A stretch of 20,003 bases of DNA, from assembly GCA_023388035.1 (NCBI GenBank), contig JAEWGY010000079.1:1-20003 (forward strand), written 5' to 3'. Below, piece by piece: positions 12,299 to 20,003 of the stretch. The number at the start of each line of letters is the position of its first letter. Within the stretch, counting starts at the first letter, position 1. The notes below the pieces were generated by a model. It ran no database searches, was not told where the DNA came from, and was given only the letters and a program-made list of their open reading frames with translations. Position numbers and translations under genes: made by a program. Source of the DNA: Bacillota bacterium. Lineage in GTDB: Bacteria; Bacillota_I; Bacilli_A; Erysipelotrichales; Erysipelotrichaceae.

Positions 12299-14902
12299 AT
12301 GTATCATACTAAAGATGTAAAAACAATAATCGATCACCTAGGAAGTGATGCCTTAAATGGTTTAAGTACAATTGAAGCAGAGAAACGTTTACAATTAAAC
12401 GGTCTTAATGAATTAAAAGAAGCTAAAAAGGAATCGATTTTTAAAAAGTTCTTTAATCAATTTACTGACCCCTTAGTCCTTACTTTAATCATTACCGCAA
12501 TCATTTCAATCGTTGTTGATCCTAATGAATGGATTGATTCACTGGTTATTATCTTGGTTGTTTTATTAAATGCTATTCTTGGAACCTATCAAGAAGCCAA
12601 TGCTGAAAAATCACTTGAGGCATTAAAAAAGCTATCTAGTCCTAATGCTAAGGTTATTAGAGATGGTGAACTTAAGATAATCAATTCTAAAGAAGTAGTT
12701 GTAGGTGATATTATTCAAATCGAAGCAGGAGACTATATTCCTAGCGATGCTAGACTTATCGAGGTTCATAATTTAAAGGTTGATGAATCAGCTTTTAGTG
12801 GTGAATCATTACCGATTGAAAAACATAGCGATATTTTAAATAATAATAATTTAGCACTAGCTGATCGTAAAAATATGATTTACGCTTCAACAATCGTCAG
12901 CTATGGTAGAGCAAAAGCCATCGTTGTTGCTAGTGCTATGGATAATGAAATTGGTAAAATTGCTAAATTAATTGAAGATAGTACTAAAGAGGCTACACCA
13001 CTGCAATTAAAATTAGCTCAGATTTCTAAAACAATTGGAATTATTTGCTTTGTAATCTGTTTTATTGTTTTTGTAATGGAAGTATTTTCAGGTGTAAGTT
13101 TATTACTAGCTTTTAAAACAGCAGTATCTTTAGCAGTCGCTGCTGTACCTGAAGGTTTAGCAGCTGTAGTAACCATCGTTTTATCAATTGGGGTATTTAA
13201 GATGGTTAAACATAATGCTTTAATTCGTAAACTACCTGCAGTTGAAACACTTGGTGCTTGTAATGTCATCTGTTCTGATAAAACAGGAACCTTAACTCAG
13301 AATAAAATGACAGTAGTTAAAACTTATAGTATCAATGAGGGTTTAAAAGAATTTAAAGCGGAAAATCATGATCAGGATACTAGATTATTATTGAGTTATT
13401 TCACCTTATGTAGTGATGCTAGTATTAAAATTGAAAATGATAATAAAATAACGATGATCGGTGATCCGACTGAAACAGCCTTAGTTTATGCTTCACATTT
13501 AATGGGTGAATCAAAAGAAAAATTACTAACTGAATTTGAGCGTATTAAAGAAATACCATTTGATTCTAAGCGTAAATTAATGACAGTATTCTACAAATAT
13601 AAAAATAGGATAATTCAAATCACTAAAGGGGCTCCTGATGTTATTTTTGAGAAGGCTATTAATACTAATCTTAGTGAAGCAATTAATATTAATAAAGAAT
13701 TAGCAGATAAAGCCCTTAGAGTGTTAGCAGTAGCTATTAGATATCATAATGAGCTAGTAGAAGATGTTGACTACGAAAAAGATCTTATGTTTATCGGTTT
13801 AGCTGCGATGATTGATCCACCTCGTGAAGAAGTTAAAAAAGCGATAGAACAGGCAAAAGAAGGTGGTATCAGGGTGGTAATGATCACTGGTGATCATTTA
13901 ATAACTGCTAAGGCGATCGCAAGAGAATTAACAATAATTGAATCAGATAATGATTTAGCACTTAATGGTAGTGATTTGGACGCTTTAAATGAAGAAGAAT
14001 TATTAGAAAAATTAAAATTTACTAAGGTTTTCGCAAGAGTATCACCGGAACATAAAATTAGAATTGTAAATGGTTTTAAAAAACTGGAAATGGTAGTTGC
14101 GATGACTGGTGATGGTGTTAATGATTCACCAGCACTGAAAGCTGCTGATATTGGCTGTGCTATGGGTATAACTGGTACAGATGTAGCTAAGGCAGCTAGC
14201 GATATGGTTTTAGTTGATGATAATTTCAGTACCATCATTGAATCAGTTAAGCAAGGTAGAGGTATTTATGAAAATATTAAAAAAGTTGTATCATTCTTAC
14301 TTTCTTGTAATATCGGTGAAGTTATCACAATCTTCTGTGCATCTTTTCTTAGTCTAATTGGTTTTAAATTAAATACACCATTATTACCTATTCATCTATT
14401 ATTCATTAATTTAGTTACAGATGTATTACCTGCTTTAGCCTTAGCGATGGAAGAAGTTGATCCTAAGATTATTAAAAGAAAACCTAGAACTAAGCATGAA
14501 TCATTTTTTGCTAATAAATTAGGACTTATTATTTTTCTTGAAGGCATTATGATTGGTATGATAACATTAATAGCATATTTATATGGTAATAATTTTAATC
14601 ATGATATCGGTATGACTATGGCTTTCTTTACCCTATGTTTTAGCCAGTTAGTACACGCTTTTAATATGAAATCTAATCAATCAGTTTTAAATAAATCATT
14701 ATTTAATAATTATTTTTTATGGCTCGCCTTTTTTGCAGGAATTTTAAGTATTGTAATGATTTATTTCATTCCAAGCCTTAAAGAGATCTTTAAAGTAGCT
14801 AGTCTTAATTTAATTCAACTAGGTATCTGTATCCTACTTTCTTTAATACCACTAGTGATACTTGAATTAGTAAAATTAATTAAAAGGTTTATTAATGTTT
14901 AA
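12299..14902 (+). CDS. P2A-type Ca2+/Mn2+ transporting P-type ATPase (Mn-responsive exporter)
   Basis: An 867-residue cation ATPase with cation-ATPase N-domain, actuator loop SGES, PEGL in TM4 (284-287), phosphorylation motif DKTGT (D327), MITGDH, and TGDGVND (603-609). SERCA-like ion ligands are kept: E285, N671 and E674 (NIGE, TM5), N704 and D708 (NLVTD, TM6). This means a divalent cation pump of the Ca2+ group; control by a manganese riboswitch argues for Mn2+ export, as for lactococcal YoaB-like pumps. A longer frame opens at 12251, but that would translate the terminator. The ATG at 12299 has AGAGGAGG five bases upstream and is chosen. It overlaps ung by 8 bases. Confidence 0.92.
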   Translation: MYHTKDVKTIIDHLGSDALNGLSTIEAEKRLQLNGLNELKEAKKESIFKKFFNQFTDPLVLTLIITAIISIVVDPNEWIDSLVIILVVLLNAILGTYQEANAEKSLEALKKLSSPNAKVIRDGELKIINSKEVVVGDIIQIEAGDYIPSDARLIEVHNLKVDESAFSGESLPIEKHSDILNNNNLALADRKNMIYASTIVSYGRAKAIVVASAMDNEIGKIAKLIEDSTKEATPLQLKLAQISKTIGIICFVICFIVFVMEVFSGVSLLLAFKTAVSLAVAAVPEGLAAVVTIVLSIGVFKMVKHNALIRKLPAVETLGACNVICSDKTGTLTQNKMTVVKTYSINEGLKEFKAENHDQDTRLLLSYFTLCSDASIKIENDNKITMIGDPTETALVYASHLMGESKEKLLTEFERIKEIPFDSKRKLMTVFYKYKNRIIQITKGAPDVIFEKAINTNLSEAININKELADKALRVLAVAIRYHNELVEDVDYEKDLMFIGLAAMIDPPREEVKKAIEQAKEGGIRVVMITGDHLITAKAIARELTIIESDNDLALNGSDLDALNEEELLEKLKFTKVFARVSPEHKIRIVNGFKKLEMVVAMTGDGVNDSPALKAADIGCAMGITGTDVAKAASDMVLVDDNFSTIIESVKQGRGIYENIKKVVSFLLSCNIGEVITIFCASFLSLIGFKLNTPLLPIHLLFINLVTDVLPALALAMEEVDPKIIKRKPRTKHESFFANKLGLIIFLEGIMIGMITLIAYLYGNNFNHDIGMTMAFFTLCFSQLVHAFNMKSNQSVLNKSLFNNYFLWLAFFAGILSIVMIYFIPSLKEIFKVASLNLIQLGICILLSLIPLVILELVKLIKRFINV

Positions 14903-15590
14903 ACAGTTAAATAATTATCATCCTTCATTTAATAACTTCCTTAATGAAGAAATAAAAAATGAACTAGAATATATTTATAATCAGATCAAAGATCAAAATT
15001 GCTGTCCTGAATTAGACAGCATTTTGTCTTTTTTAGCTTTTGATCTAAGAAAGCTTAAAATTGTAATCATTGGACAGGATCCTTATTATAATTTATATAA
15101 ACAGCAAAAAGCTGCAACAGGACGCGCTTTTGAAGTAAACAATCTTTATCTTAATGAAAGTTTTAGACAAAGCTCATTAAAAAATTTAATCCGAGTTATT
15201 TTTAAGCTTAAGTATAATCAATTGTATAACTATAATGAACTAAAAATTAAGGAAAGAAGCTTCTTTAATCAAAGTAATAAGACTTATTTTGATTTTTTAG
15301 AAAATCAAGGAGTCTTATTTCTTAACGTATCTTTATCTTGTGAGTTTATGAAACCTTTATCACACCAAAAACTCTGGTGGAATTTTAGTATGAAGCTTCT
15401 TAAATACTTAGATGAATTAAAGCCTATTTTCATGCTGATGGGGACTAGCGCTAAGAATTATCAAAAATATTTAAAATCTAAATGTTATACAAGTAATCAT
15501 CCGATGATTCTTAATACACAAAATGAAAATGATTTAAGTAAATCTAATTTTTTCAGTGATACAGCAAAGGTGATTAAATGGCTAAGTTAA
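14895..15590 (+). CDS. ung: Uracil-DNA glycosylase, divergent family 1
   Basis: A 231-residue protein of the family that removes uracil from DNA to start base excision repair. GQDPYY (60-65) gives the water-activating D62 and Y64; GRAFEV (77-82) carries the uracil-stacking F79; LFLNVSL (141-147) gives the uracil-reading N144; NHP (201-203) gives catalytic H202. Departures from the usual wording are GQDPYH to GQDPYY and HPSP to HPMI, and the spacing LSHQKLWW replaces SHKGKGW. Catalytic residues are nonetheless all present, so it is probably active. It starts inside the ATPase gene end and overlaps folC by 13 bases, so it is translated as part of the operon. Confidence 0.85.
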   Translation: MFKQLNNYHPSFNNFLNEEIKNELEYIYNQIKDQNCCPELDSILSFLAFDLRKLKIVIIGQDPYYNLYKQQKAATGRAFEVNNLYLNESFRQSSLKNLIRVIFKLKYNQLYNYNELKIKERSFFNQSNKTYFDFLENQGVLFLNVSLSCEFMKPLSHQKLWWNFSMKLLKYLDELKPIFMLMGTSAKNYQKYLKSKCYTSNHPMILNTQNENDLSKSNFFSDTAKVIKWLS

Positions 15591-16771
15591 AGAATATCAC
15601 TCAGGCTATTGATTATATAATAAATCGCAATAATAAATTCGATTTAAGTCGCTTTAAAAAAATTCTTAACGATCTAGGTAATCCTCAGGATAATTTTAAA
15701 ACCATTCATATTACTGGTACTAATGGTAAGGGACAAAGTGCTAAATATTTAAATGATTTACTAATTGCGAGTGGTTTTAAAGTAGGTCTTTTTACCAGTC
15801 CACATCTTATTAGTCATCTAGATCGGATTCGTTTAAACAATGAGTGGATTGATGAAAACTTTTTTATTAACAGACTCAATTATTATTATGAATTAAGTGA
15901 GACTAAAAAATTATCAATGTTTGAGCTTGATTTTTTAATCATGTGTGATTACTTTAACACTAATAAAATTGATTTCGCAATTATTGAGGTAGGAATTGGT
16001 GCACGCTATGACTATACCTCAGTTATTAATAAGCCCATCATCAGCATCATCACTTCAATCGGTTTAGATCATGTTAGAATATTAGGTAATAGTCTTAGGG
16101 AAATCGCCTTTGATAAGTCATTTATAATTAAAAAGGATTCAATAGCGATAATGCATAAGATGCCTAGTTTAAATCAAATTTTCTTAAGCAGAGCTAATGA
16201 GGTTGGTGCTAAGCTTAAAATAATTGATAGTTATATTGAATTAGCGGATAATGAGTTTAAGTTAGATAATAAAATATATAAGGTACAAAGAAACGTTTCT
16301 TACTTTAAGGAAAATGCCGCTATTGCGATTAGCGCTTATAAAGAGCTAAGTACCATATTTAACTTTAAGGAAGTTATGATTAATGAAATACTTCAAAATT
16401 CATCCTGGGAAGGGCGCTTTGAAGTAATTAAAGAAGATCCCTACTTAATTTTAGATGGTGCTCACAATCCTGTGGCAGCTAAAAACTTACTTATCAATTT
16501 GAAGAAAATTAATAAAGAGTTCACAATCATTATGGCCTTCACTAAAGGTCATGATATTGATTCCTTTATTGATACCTTTAAAGAATATGAGATCTTTTTC
16601 TTTAAAATTAATTGTTTTAAGGCACTTAGCTTGCAGGAACTTTTAAAATATAATTATAAGATGTATAATAATTTTGATTTACTATTTAAAGATCTTAAAG
16701 CTAAGAATCTAGTCTTTACTGGATCTTTATACCTTATTAGTGAATTAAAAACTTATTTAAGGAATAAATAA
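15578..16771 (+). CDS. folC: Folylpolyglutamate synthase/dihydrofolate synthase
   Basis: A 397-residue Mur-ligase-fold enzyme that adds glutamate to folates (and perhaps to dihydropteroate) using ATP. The P loop is ITGTNGKGQSAKYL (45-58), with FTSPHL (72-77), EVGIGARYDYTSVI (137-150), GLDHVRILG (162-170), SWEGRFEVI (276-284), DGAHNP (293-298) and TGSLYLISE (381-389). GARYDYTS departs from the usual GGRLDATN. It is somewhat shorter than the 420-430 typical length. AAGGTGA upstream lies inside ung. No folB/folP/folK genes are nearby, so whether it also has dihydrofolate synthase activity cannot be told. It abuts alr with no gap. Confidence 0.88.
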   Translation: MAKLKNITQAIDYIINRNNKFDLSRFKKILNDLGNPQDNFKTIHITGTNGKGQSAKYLNDLLIASGFKVGLFTSPHLISHLDRIRLNNEWIDENFFINRLNYYYELSETKKLSMFELDFLIMCDYFNTNKIDFAIIEVGIGARYDYTSVINKPIISIITSIGLDHVRILGNSLREIAFDKSFIIKKDSIAIMHKMPSLNQIFLSRANEVGAKLKIIDSYIELADNEFKLDNKIYKVQRNVSYFKENAAIAISAYKELSTIFNFKEVMINEILQNSSWEGRFEVIKEDPYLILDGAHNPVAAKNLLINLKKINKEFTIIMAFTKGHDIDSFIDTFKEYEIFFFKINCFKALSLQELLKYNYKMYNNFDLLFKDLKAKNLVFTGSLYLISELKTYLRNK

Positions 16772-17878
16772 ATGTATCGTCAAACATATTTAGAAATTAA
16801 TTTAAATAATTTAGAAAGTAATTATAATTTTTTAAAAAAATTTACTAATAAAAAGATCATGGCTGTAGTTAAGGCTAATGCCTATGGTATTGGTGAAGTA
16901 ACAAGTGCTAAGTTTTTAGAAGCCTTAGGTTGTGATTTTTTTGCGGTATCATCACTTGATGAAGCTATTAATCTTCGAAATAGCGGCATTAAAGCGGATA
17001 TTTTAATTTTAGGACATACTGATAGTAGCGATTTTGATTTAGTTATTAAAAAAAATATTATTGTTACTATCCATGATCTTAAACAATTAGTGAAGATTCC
17101 TTCTAGTTTAAGGGTGCATCTTAAAATCGATACCGGATTAAATCGAATCGGTTTTAAAGATCTAGTAGAACTTAAAAGGGCATTAAATATTTTAAAAGAA
17201 AATAATGCTAAGATTGAAGGTATTTTTTCCCATTATGTCATGTCAGATATTAAAGACCATCCTTATTCATTAAAACAGTTTGAACTATTTAAAGAAATGG
17301 TTTTAGCCCTTGATTTTAATTTTAAATATATTCACATTGCTAATTCTGATGGTTTATTTAATTTACCTGAAGACTTCACTAATTTAGTAAGACCCGGCTT
17401 AGCCTTATTAGGTTATAGTAAATTTACTAATGATCTAAAACCTGTATTAGCTTTATATAGTCATATTTCTAAGATAAAGAAAATAGGTAGTGGTGAGGGA
17501 GTGTCTTATAATCATCGTTTTATAAGTGATCAAGATAGTTATCTTATAACCGTACCAATTGGTTATGCAGACGGTATCTCAAGATCAAATACTAATGGTG
17601 TAGTTTATATTAAAGATTCCTTTCATAGCATAGTGGGTAGTGTTTGTATGGATCAAATGATGATTGAATCCAGTGTTTATTATGATGTGAATACTAGGGT
17701 TGAGATCATCGGTGAGCATATCGATATTAATAAGTATGCTAGTTATAATAAATTAGTCTTAAGAGAAGTTCTTACTGGTTTAAATGATCGCATCACTCGA
17801 AAATACTATTATAATAATCGTTTATATACTACTAGTGATAATCATTTCAATTTTATAAGGGAGGGAATTAATGAATAA
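16772..17878 (+). CDS. alr: Alanine racemase
   Basis: A 368-residue PLP enzyme that interconverts L- and D-alanine for peptidoglycan. The PLP lysine is K34 in AVVKANAYGIG (31-41); the second catalytic residue is Y246 in GVSYNHRF (243-250). HLKIDTGLNRIGF (116-128) and RPG (208-210) are family marks, as are PIGYADG (262-268) and CMDQMMIE (292-299). The usual YGHG reads YGIG here, a mild change next to the cofactor lysine. Ribosome site is modest (AAGGA, about 9 bases off). It begins directly after the folC stop and overlaps the next gene by 8 bases. The only D-amino-acid gene in view. Confidence 0.93.
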   Translation: MYRQTYLEINLNNLESNYNFLKKFTNKKIMAVVKANAYGIGEVTSAKFLEALGCDFFAVSSLDEAINLRNSGIKADILILGHTDSSDFDLVIKKNIIVTIHDLKQLVKIPSSLRVHLKIDTGLNRIGFKDLVELKRALNILKENNAKIEGIFSHYVMSDIKDHPYSLKQFELFKEMVLALDFNFKYIHIANSDGLFNLPEDFTNLVRPGLALLGYSKFTNDLKPVLALYSHISKIKKIGSGEGVSYNHRFISDQDSYLITVPIGYADGISRSNTNGVVYIKDSFHSIVGSVCMDQMMIESSVYYDVNTRVEIIGEHIDINKYASYNKLVLREVLTGLNDRITRKYYYNNRLYTTSDNHFNFIREGINE

Positions 17879-19349
17879 GATCAAAAAAATAAATTATATC
17901 TTACTTTCTTTTTTTACTATTTCAATTTTTTTAATCTTTGCATATATTGCATATATAACTCCTTATGCCGGTGATGATTGGGGCTATGCTTTCAATAATG
18001 GTTATTTTAATAAATTATGGTATTTATATACTACTTGGTCAGGACGTGTCTTAGCTGAGCTTTGGGTTATGTGGTCAGCGAGTAATAAAATTCATTTTAT
18101 TATCTCCAATGCTTTAATTTTTTCTAGTAGTTATCTTTTTGCTAATCTTATTTTTTATAAAGAAAATCGCTTTATTAAAAATAGCTTTATCTTTCTAGCC
18201 TTGATTTTTTCAGTTAGCGTACAACTTAGAATGGAAACCTATTCCTGGTCAACGGGTTCTACTTATTCTGCTGCCTTAAGTTTTGCGTTAGCCTATATTT
18301 ATTTAAATATAAGGTTAATGTTTAAAGATAAAGGTTTAGATTATAAAGTCATTACAATGATGGTTTTAGGATCTTTAAGTGCACTTTGTGCCGGTTTATT
18401 TAATGAAGGAATCAGCGCTGCACTAGCGATCTCTTCAATCTTTGTAGCAATTTATGCTTATTATTATAAAAGACGTTATTTCATTTATTTTCTAATTGCT
18501 ATGTTTTGTTCAATTCTAGCCTTACTTATCATGAGATTATCACCAGGAGCAACACTTCGTTTTAATCGCGACCATTTGGAATGGGCAAGTAAGGGAATTT
18601 TGTATCAGATAACTTTTAATTATTCTAATTTAGTTTATTATACCTTTCATAGCAGTAAATTTTTAGTAATCTTTTTATCTTCAACATTGATTTTATTATT
18701 AGTTGAAAAATATAAACAACTTAATAAATCATTTCTTATTTATAACTTAGCCTATTTAATTCTAAGTTTTCCACTAATCATCGCAAATAGACTTCCGAAG
18801 AATTTAGAATTAGCCTTAGATCATAATAGTATCTTTGGTAAAATCTATTGGACTATTTATGCTATTAACTTGTTAGTGATAATTTTCTTTGCTTTAAAAA
18901 AGAGTCTCAAAAGAGATGTTATTCTATATTTAACACTTTTAGCCCTAGGAGCGAATACAGTGATGCTTATTTCACCTATTTTCGGAGCTAGGTCAAGTCT
19001 TTATACCTACTATTTTTTATCAATCAGTATTATTCTTATTTTAAATGAATTAGAAAAGTTGCATCCGATTATTGATAAAACTATTTTTATTGGTTCAATT
19101 ATTTTATTTGCAATCAAATTAAAATATTATCACTATATTTTTAAAATAGTTGAAAATGAAAATAGGATTAGAGAAGCTGCAATTGAATATTATCGTACAA
19201 ACCCTAAGGAAAAAGAAGCGTGGTTTAAAAAATATCCTCCAGGCACATTACACGGTATTGATATTGAGCCTGATGATCATTATCATTTTGAGGTTTTTAA
19301 ACGTTATTTTAATTTACCCCAAGAAAAAATATATTTCTATGTAGAGTGA
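17871..19349 (+). CDS. DUF6056-like GT-C-fold membrane glycosyltransferase candidate
   Basis: A 492-residue protein with about ten or more membrane segments. A first membrane helix (about 7-29) is followed by an external loop with PYAGDDWGYAF (31-41), then WSGR (56-59), wording typical of DUF6056-family proteins. An Asp-Asp pair in the first extracellular loop is the catalytic arrangement of GT-C glycosyltransferases that use lipid-linked sugars. Further loops carry MRLSPGATLRFN and GARSSLYTYY. The C-terminal 60 residues are hydrophilic (YPPGTLHGIDIEPDDHYHF). The likely role is adding sugar to a cell-wall polymer outside the membrane; the substrate is unknown. Strong ribosome site GGGAGG; overlaps alr. 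Ends with TGA. Confidence 0.7.
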   Translation: MNKIKKINYILLSFFTISIFLIFAYIAYITPYAGDDWGYAFNNGYFNKLWYLYTTWSGRVLAELWVMWSASNKIHFIISNALIFSSSYLFANLIFYKENRFIKNSFIFLALIFSVSVQLRMETYSWSTGSTYSAALSFALAYIYLNIRLMFKDKGLDYKVITMMVLGSLSALCAGLFNEGISAALAISSIFVAIYAYYYKRRYFIYFLIAMFCSILALLIMRLSPGATLRFNRDHLEWASKGILYQITFNYSNLVYYTFHSSKFLVIFLSSTLILLLVEKYKQLNKSFLIYNLAYLILSFPLIIANRLPKNLELALDHNSIFGKIYWTIYAINLLVIIFFALKKSLKRDVILYLTLLALGANTVMLISPIFGARSSLYTYYFLSISIILILNELEKLHPIIDKTIFIGSIILFAIKLKYYHYIFKIVENENRIREAAIEYYRTNPKEKEAWFKKYPPGTLHGIDIEPDDHYHFEVFKRYFNLPQEKIYFYVE

Positions 19350-19370
19350 TGATGCTACAGGTTATATTTA

Positions 19371-19399
19371 TTGCGAATATGACACAAAAGTTATATATT
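19371..19399 (+). promoter_or_regulatory. Promoter of the FMN-binding lipoprotein gene
   Basis: TTGCGA (19371-19376) and TATATT (19394-19399) are spaced 17 bases apart. Predicted start near 19406 leaves only about 11 bases before the ATG, so the start site may lie a little earlier or the ribosome site AAAGGAGG (19403-19410) is at the very 5' end. Confidence 0.6.
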
Positions 19400-19416
19400 A
19401 TTAAAGGAGGTATAAA

Positions 19417-19863
19417 ATGAAAAAAATTATTACAATTACATTAGTTGCATTAATGATGCTTGGTGCTTGTTCGAATAAAAAGAATGAAACAACAACAAGT
19501 GAAAAAACAAGTACAACCGAAAATACAAACACAACTGTGGCAAGTGAAACTAAAAAGGAAGAAACTACACTTGAAGCAGAAGGAAGTGGTACTGGTAAAA
19601 ATGGTGAAGTTAAAGTTAAAGTAGTTTTCGATAGTGAAAAGAAGATTAAAGATATTGTTGTCTTAGAAAGCAAAGAGGATAAAGTTGCTGAAATGGATCA
19701 ATTAATAGCATTAATCAAAGATAATAACAGCTTAAATTTAGATGTTGTATCAGGTGCTACATTCTCATCTAAAGCAATTTTTGAAGCAACTAAAAAAGCA
19801 ATTGAGAATGCTGGTTTAAAAGTAGAAGACTATCAAAAAGAAATTGCTAAAGAAGCAAAATAA
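19417..19863 (+). CDS. Small FMN-binding (flavinylated) lipoprotein
   Basis: A 148-residue lipoprotein. The signal peptide ends in the lipobox LGAC, giving lipidated C18. A Thr/Ser/Glu/Lys-rich linker (19-55) leads to an FMN_bind domain (about 56-135) with GSGTGKNGEVKVKV and VVSGATFSSKAI. DVVSGAT (109-115) matches the ApbE flavin-transferase target Dxx[ST]GAT, so Thr115 should carry covalent FMN. Such proteins serve as extracytoplasmic electron carriers, as in PplA-type extracellular electron transfer or Rnf/Nqr-associated relays. No ApbE, Rnf or NDH gene is in the window, so its electron partner is unknown. Strong ribosome site and own promoter and terminator mark it as monocistronic. Confidence 0.9.
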   Translation: MKKIITITLVALMMLGACSNKKNETTTSEKTSTTENTNTTVASETKKEETTLEAEGSGTGKNGEVKVKVVFDSEKKIKDIVVLESKEDKVAEMDQLIALIKDNNSLNLDVVSGATFSSKAIFEATKKAIENAGLKVEDYQKEIAKEAK

Positions 19864-19876
19864 GTATTTTTAATAC

Positions 19877-19909
19877 AATCTAGCCCCCGGCTAGATTTTT
19901 TCTTTTTAA
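19877..19909 (+). terminator. Strong intrinsic terminator after the lipoprotein gene
   Basis: AATCTAGCC (19877-19885) pairs perfectly with GGCTAGATT (19889-19897) around CCC, followed by TTTTCTTTTT-like tract. It separates the lipoprotein from the next transcription unit. Confidence 0.92.
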
Positions 19910-19947
19910 GCTAAAATAAAAAAATTTAATTTTTTTTATTTTTTCTA

Positions 19948-19976
19948 TTGACTATGTATCTAATCCTTGGTATTAT
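19948..19976 (+). promoter_or_regulatory. Strong promoter reading out of the right edge
   Basis: TTGACT (19948-19953) and TATTAT (19971-19976) are spaced 17 bases apart. Downstream, GCACGTGC (19983-19990) is an 8-bp palindrome and TGCC/GGCA (19988-19991 with 19997-20000) can form a small hairpin, so the transcript may begin with a structured leader. The gene is outside the window. Confidence 0.75.
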
Positions 19977-20003
19977 ATATAAGCACGTGCCAGAAAGGCA
20001 AGG

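Noticed and set aside
13018..14238. Minus-strand open frames inside the ATPase gene (13018-13269 and 13894-14238)
   Set aside because: They lie opposite a gene with all catalytic motifs, show low-complexity Thr/Ser/Ala composition, and have no family resemblance.
19401..19673. Minus-strand open frame opposite the FMN lipoprotein
   Set aside because: The Ser/Val/Phe-rich sequence is the mirror of a Thr/Lys/Glu-rich linker, and the plus strand has a lipobox, flavinylation motif and ribosome site.

Overview
The window looks like the chromosome of a low-GC (roughly 30% by eye) Gram-positive bacterium. Shine-Dalgarno sites are strong AGGAGG types, the lipoprotein has a Gram-positive-style lipobox, a surface protein ends in an LPxxG-type sorting signal, and a tsaE-tsaB-rimI-tsaD cluster is present. 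Albumin-binding-type (GA-like) modules and the gene mix suggest an anaerobic Firmicute near Peptoniphilaceae/Tissierellia, but this is inference. TGA ends at least three intact genes here, so the standard bacterial code applies.

Layout: 1-1101 is the right part of a decayed IS3-family element. Next come a minus-strand DUF1858/DUF438/hemerythrin/PAS sensor protein (1114-2583), a plus-strand GA-like surface protein broken by an in-frame TGA (2733-3599), and a minus-strand uncharacterised beta-propeller protein (3747-4778). A 561-base non-coding stretch carries a perfect 23-bp palindrome and an orphan terminator. It is followed by a CDF cation exporter (5340-6458) convergent with a MATE exporter (6451-7806), an orphan ImmA/IrrE-type peptidase (7910-8419), and a convergent polysaccharide deacetylase (8444-9670).

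From 9725 onward everything is on the plus strand and tightly packed. tsaE-tsaB-rimI-tsaD (tRNA t6A synthesis plus an S18-type acetyltransferase) is followed by a promoter, a yybP-ykoY manganese riboswitch with a terminator switch, and a P2A-type cation ATPase. Overlapping behind the ATPase are ung, folC, alr and a DUF6056/GT-C-like membrane protein. A separate promoter drives a small flavinylated (FMN-bind) lipoprotein, and another strong promoter fires out of the right edge.

Themes: metal homeostasis is prominent, with a Mn riboswitch controlling a Ca/Mn-type ATPase and a CDF pump with Mn-type N/D ligand motifs. Cell envelope genes recur: deacetylase, alr, GT-C-like protein, sorted surface protein and lipoprotein. 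The most notable sequence-level observations are the riboswitch with mutually exclusive P1 and terminator helices, the two back-to-back apparently leaderless promoters between the deacetylase and tsaE, the convergent CDF/MATE pair whose 8-bp overlap is exactly the loop of a terminator, and the TGA-interrupted surface protein. No tRNA, rRNA, CRISPR array or phage module was seen.
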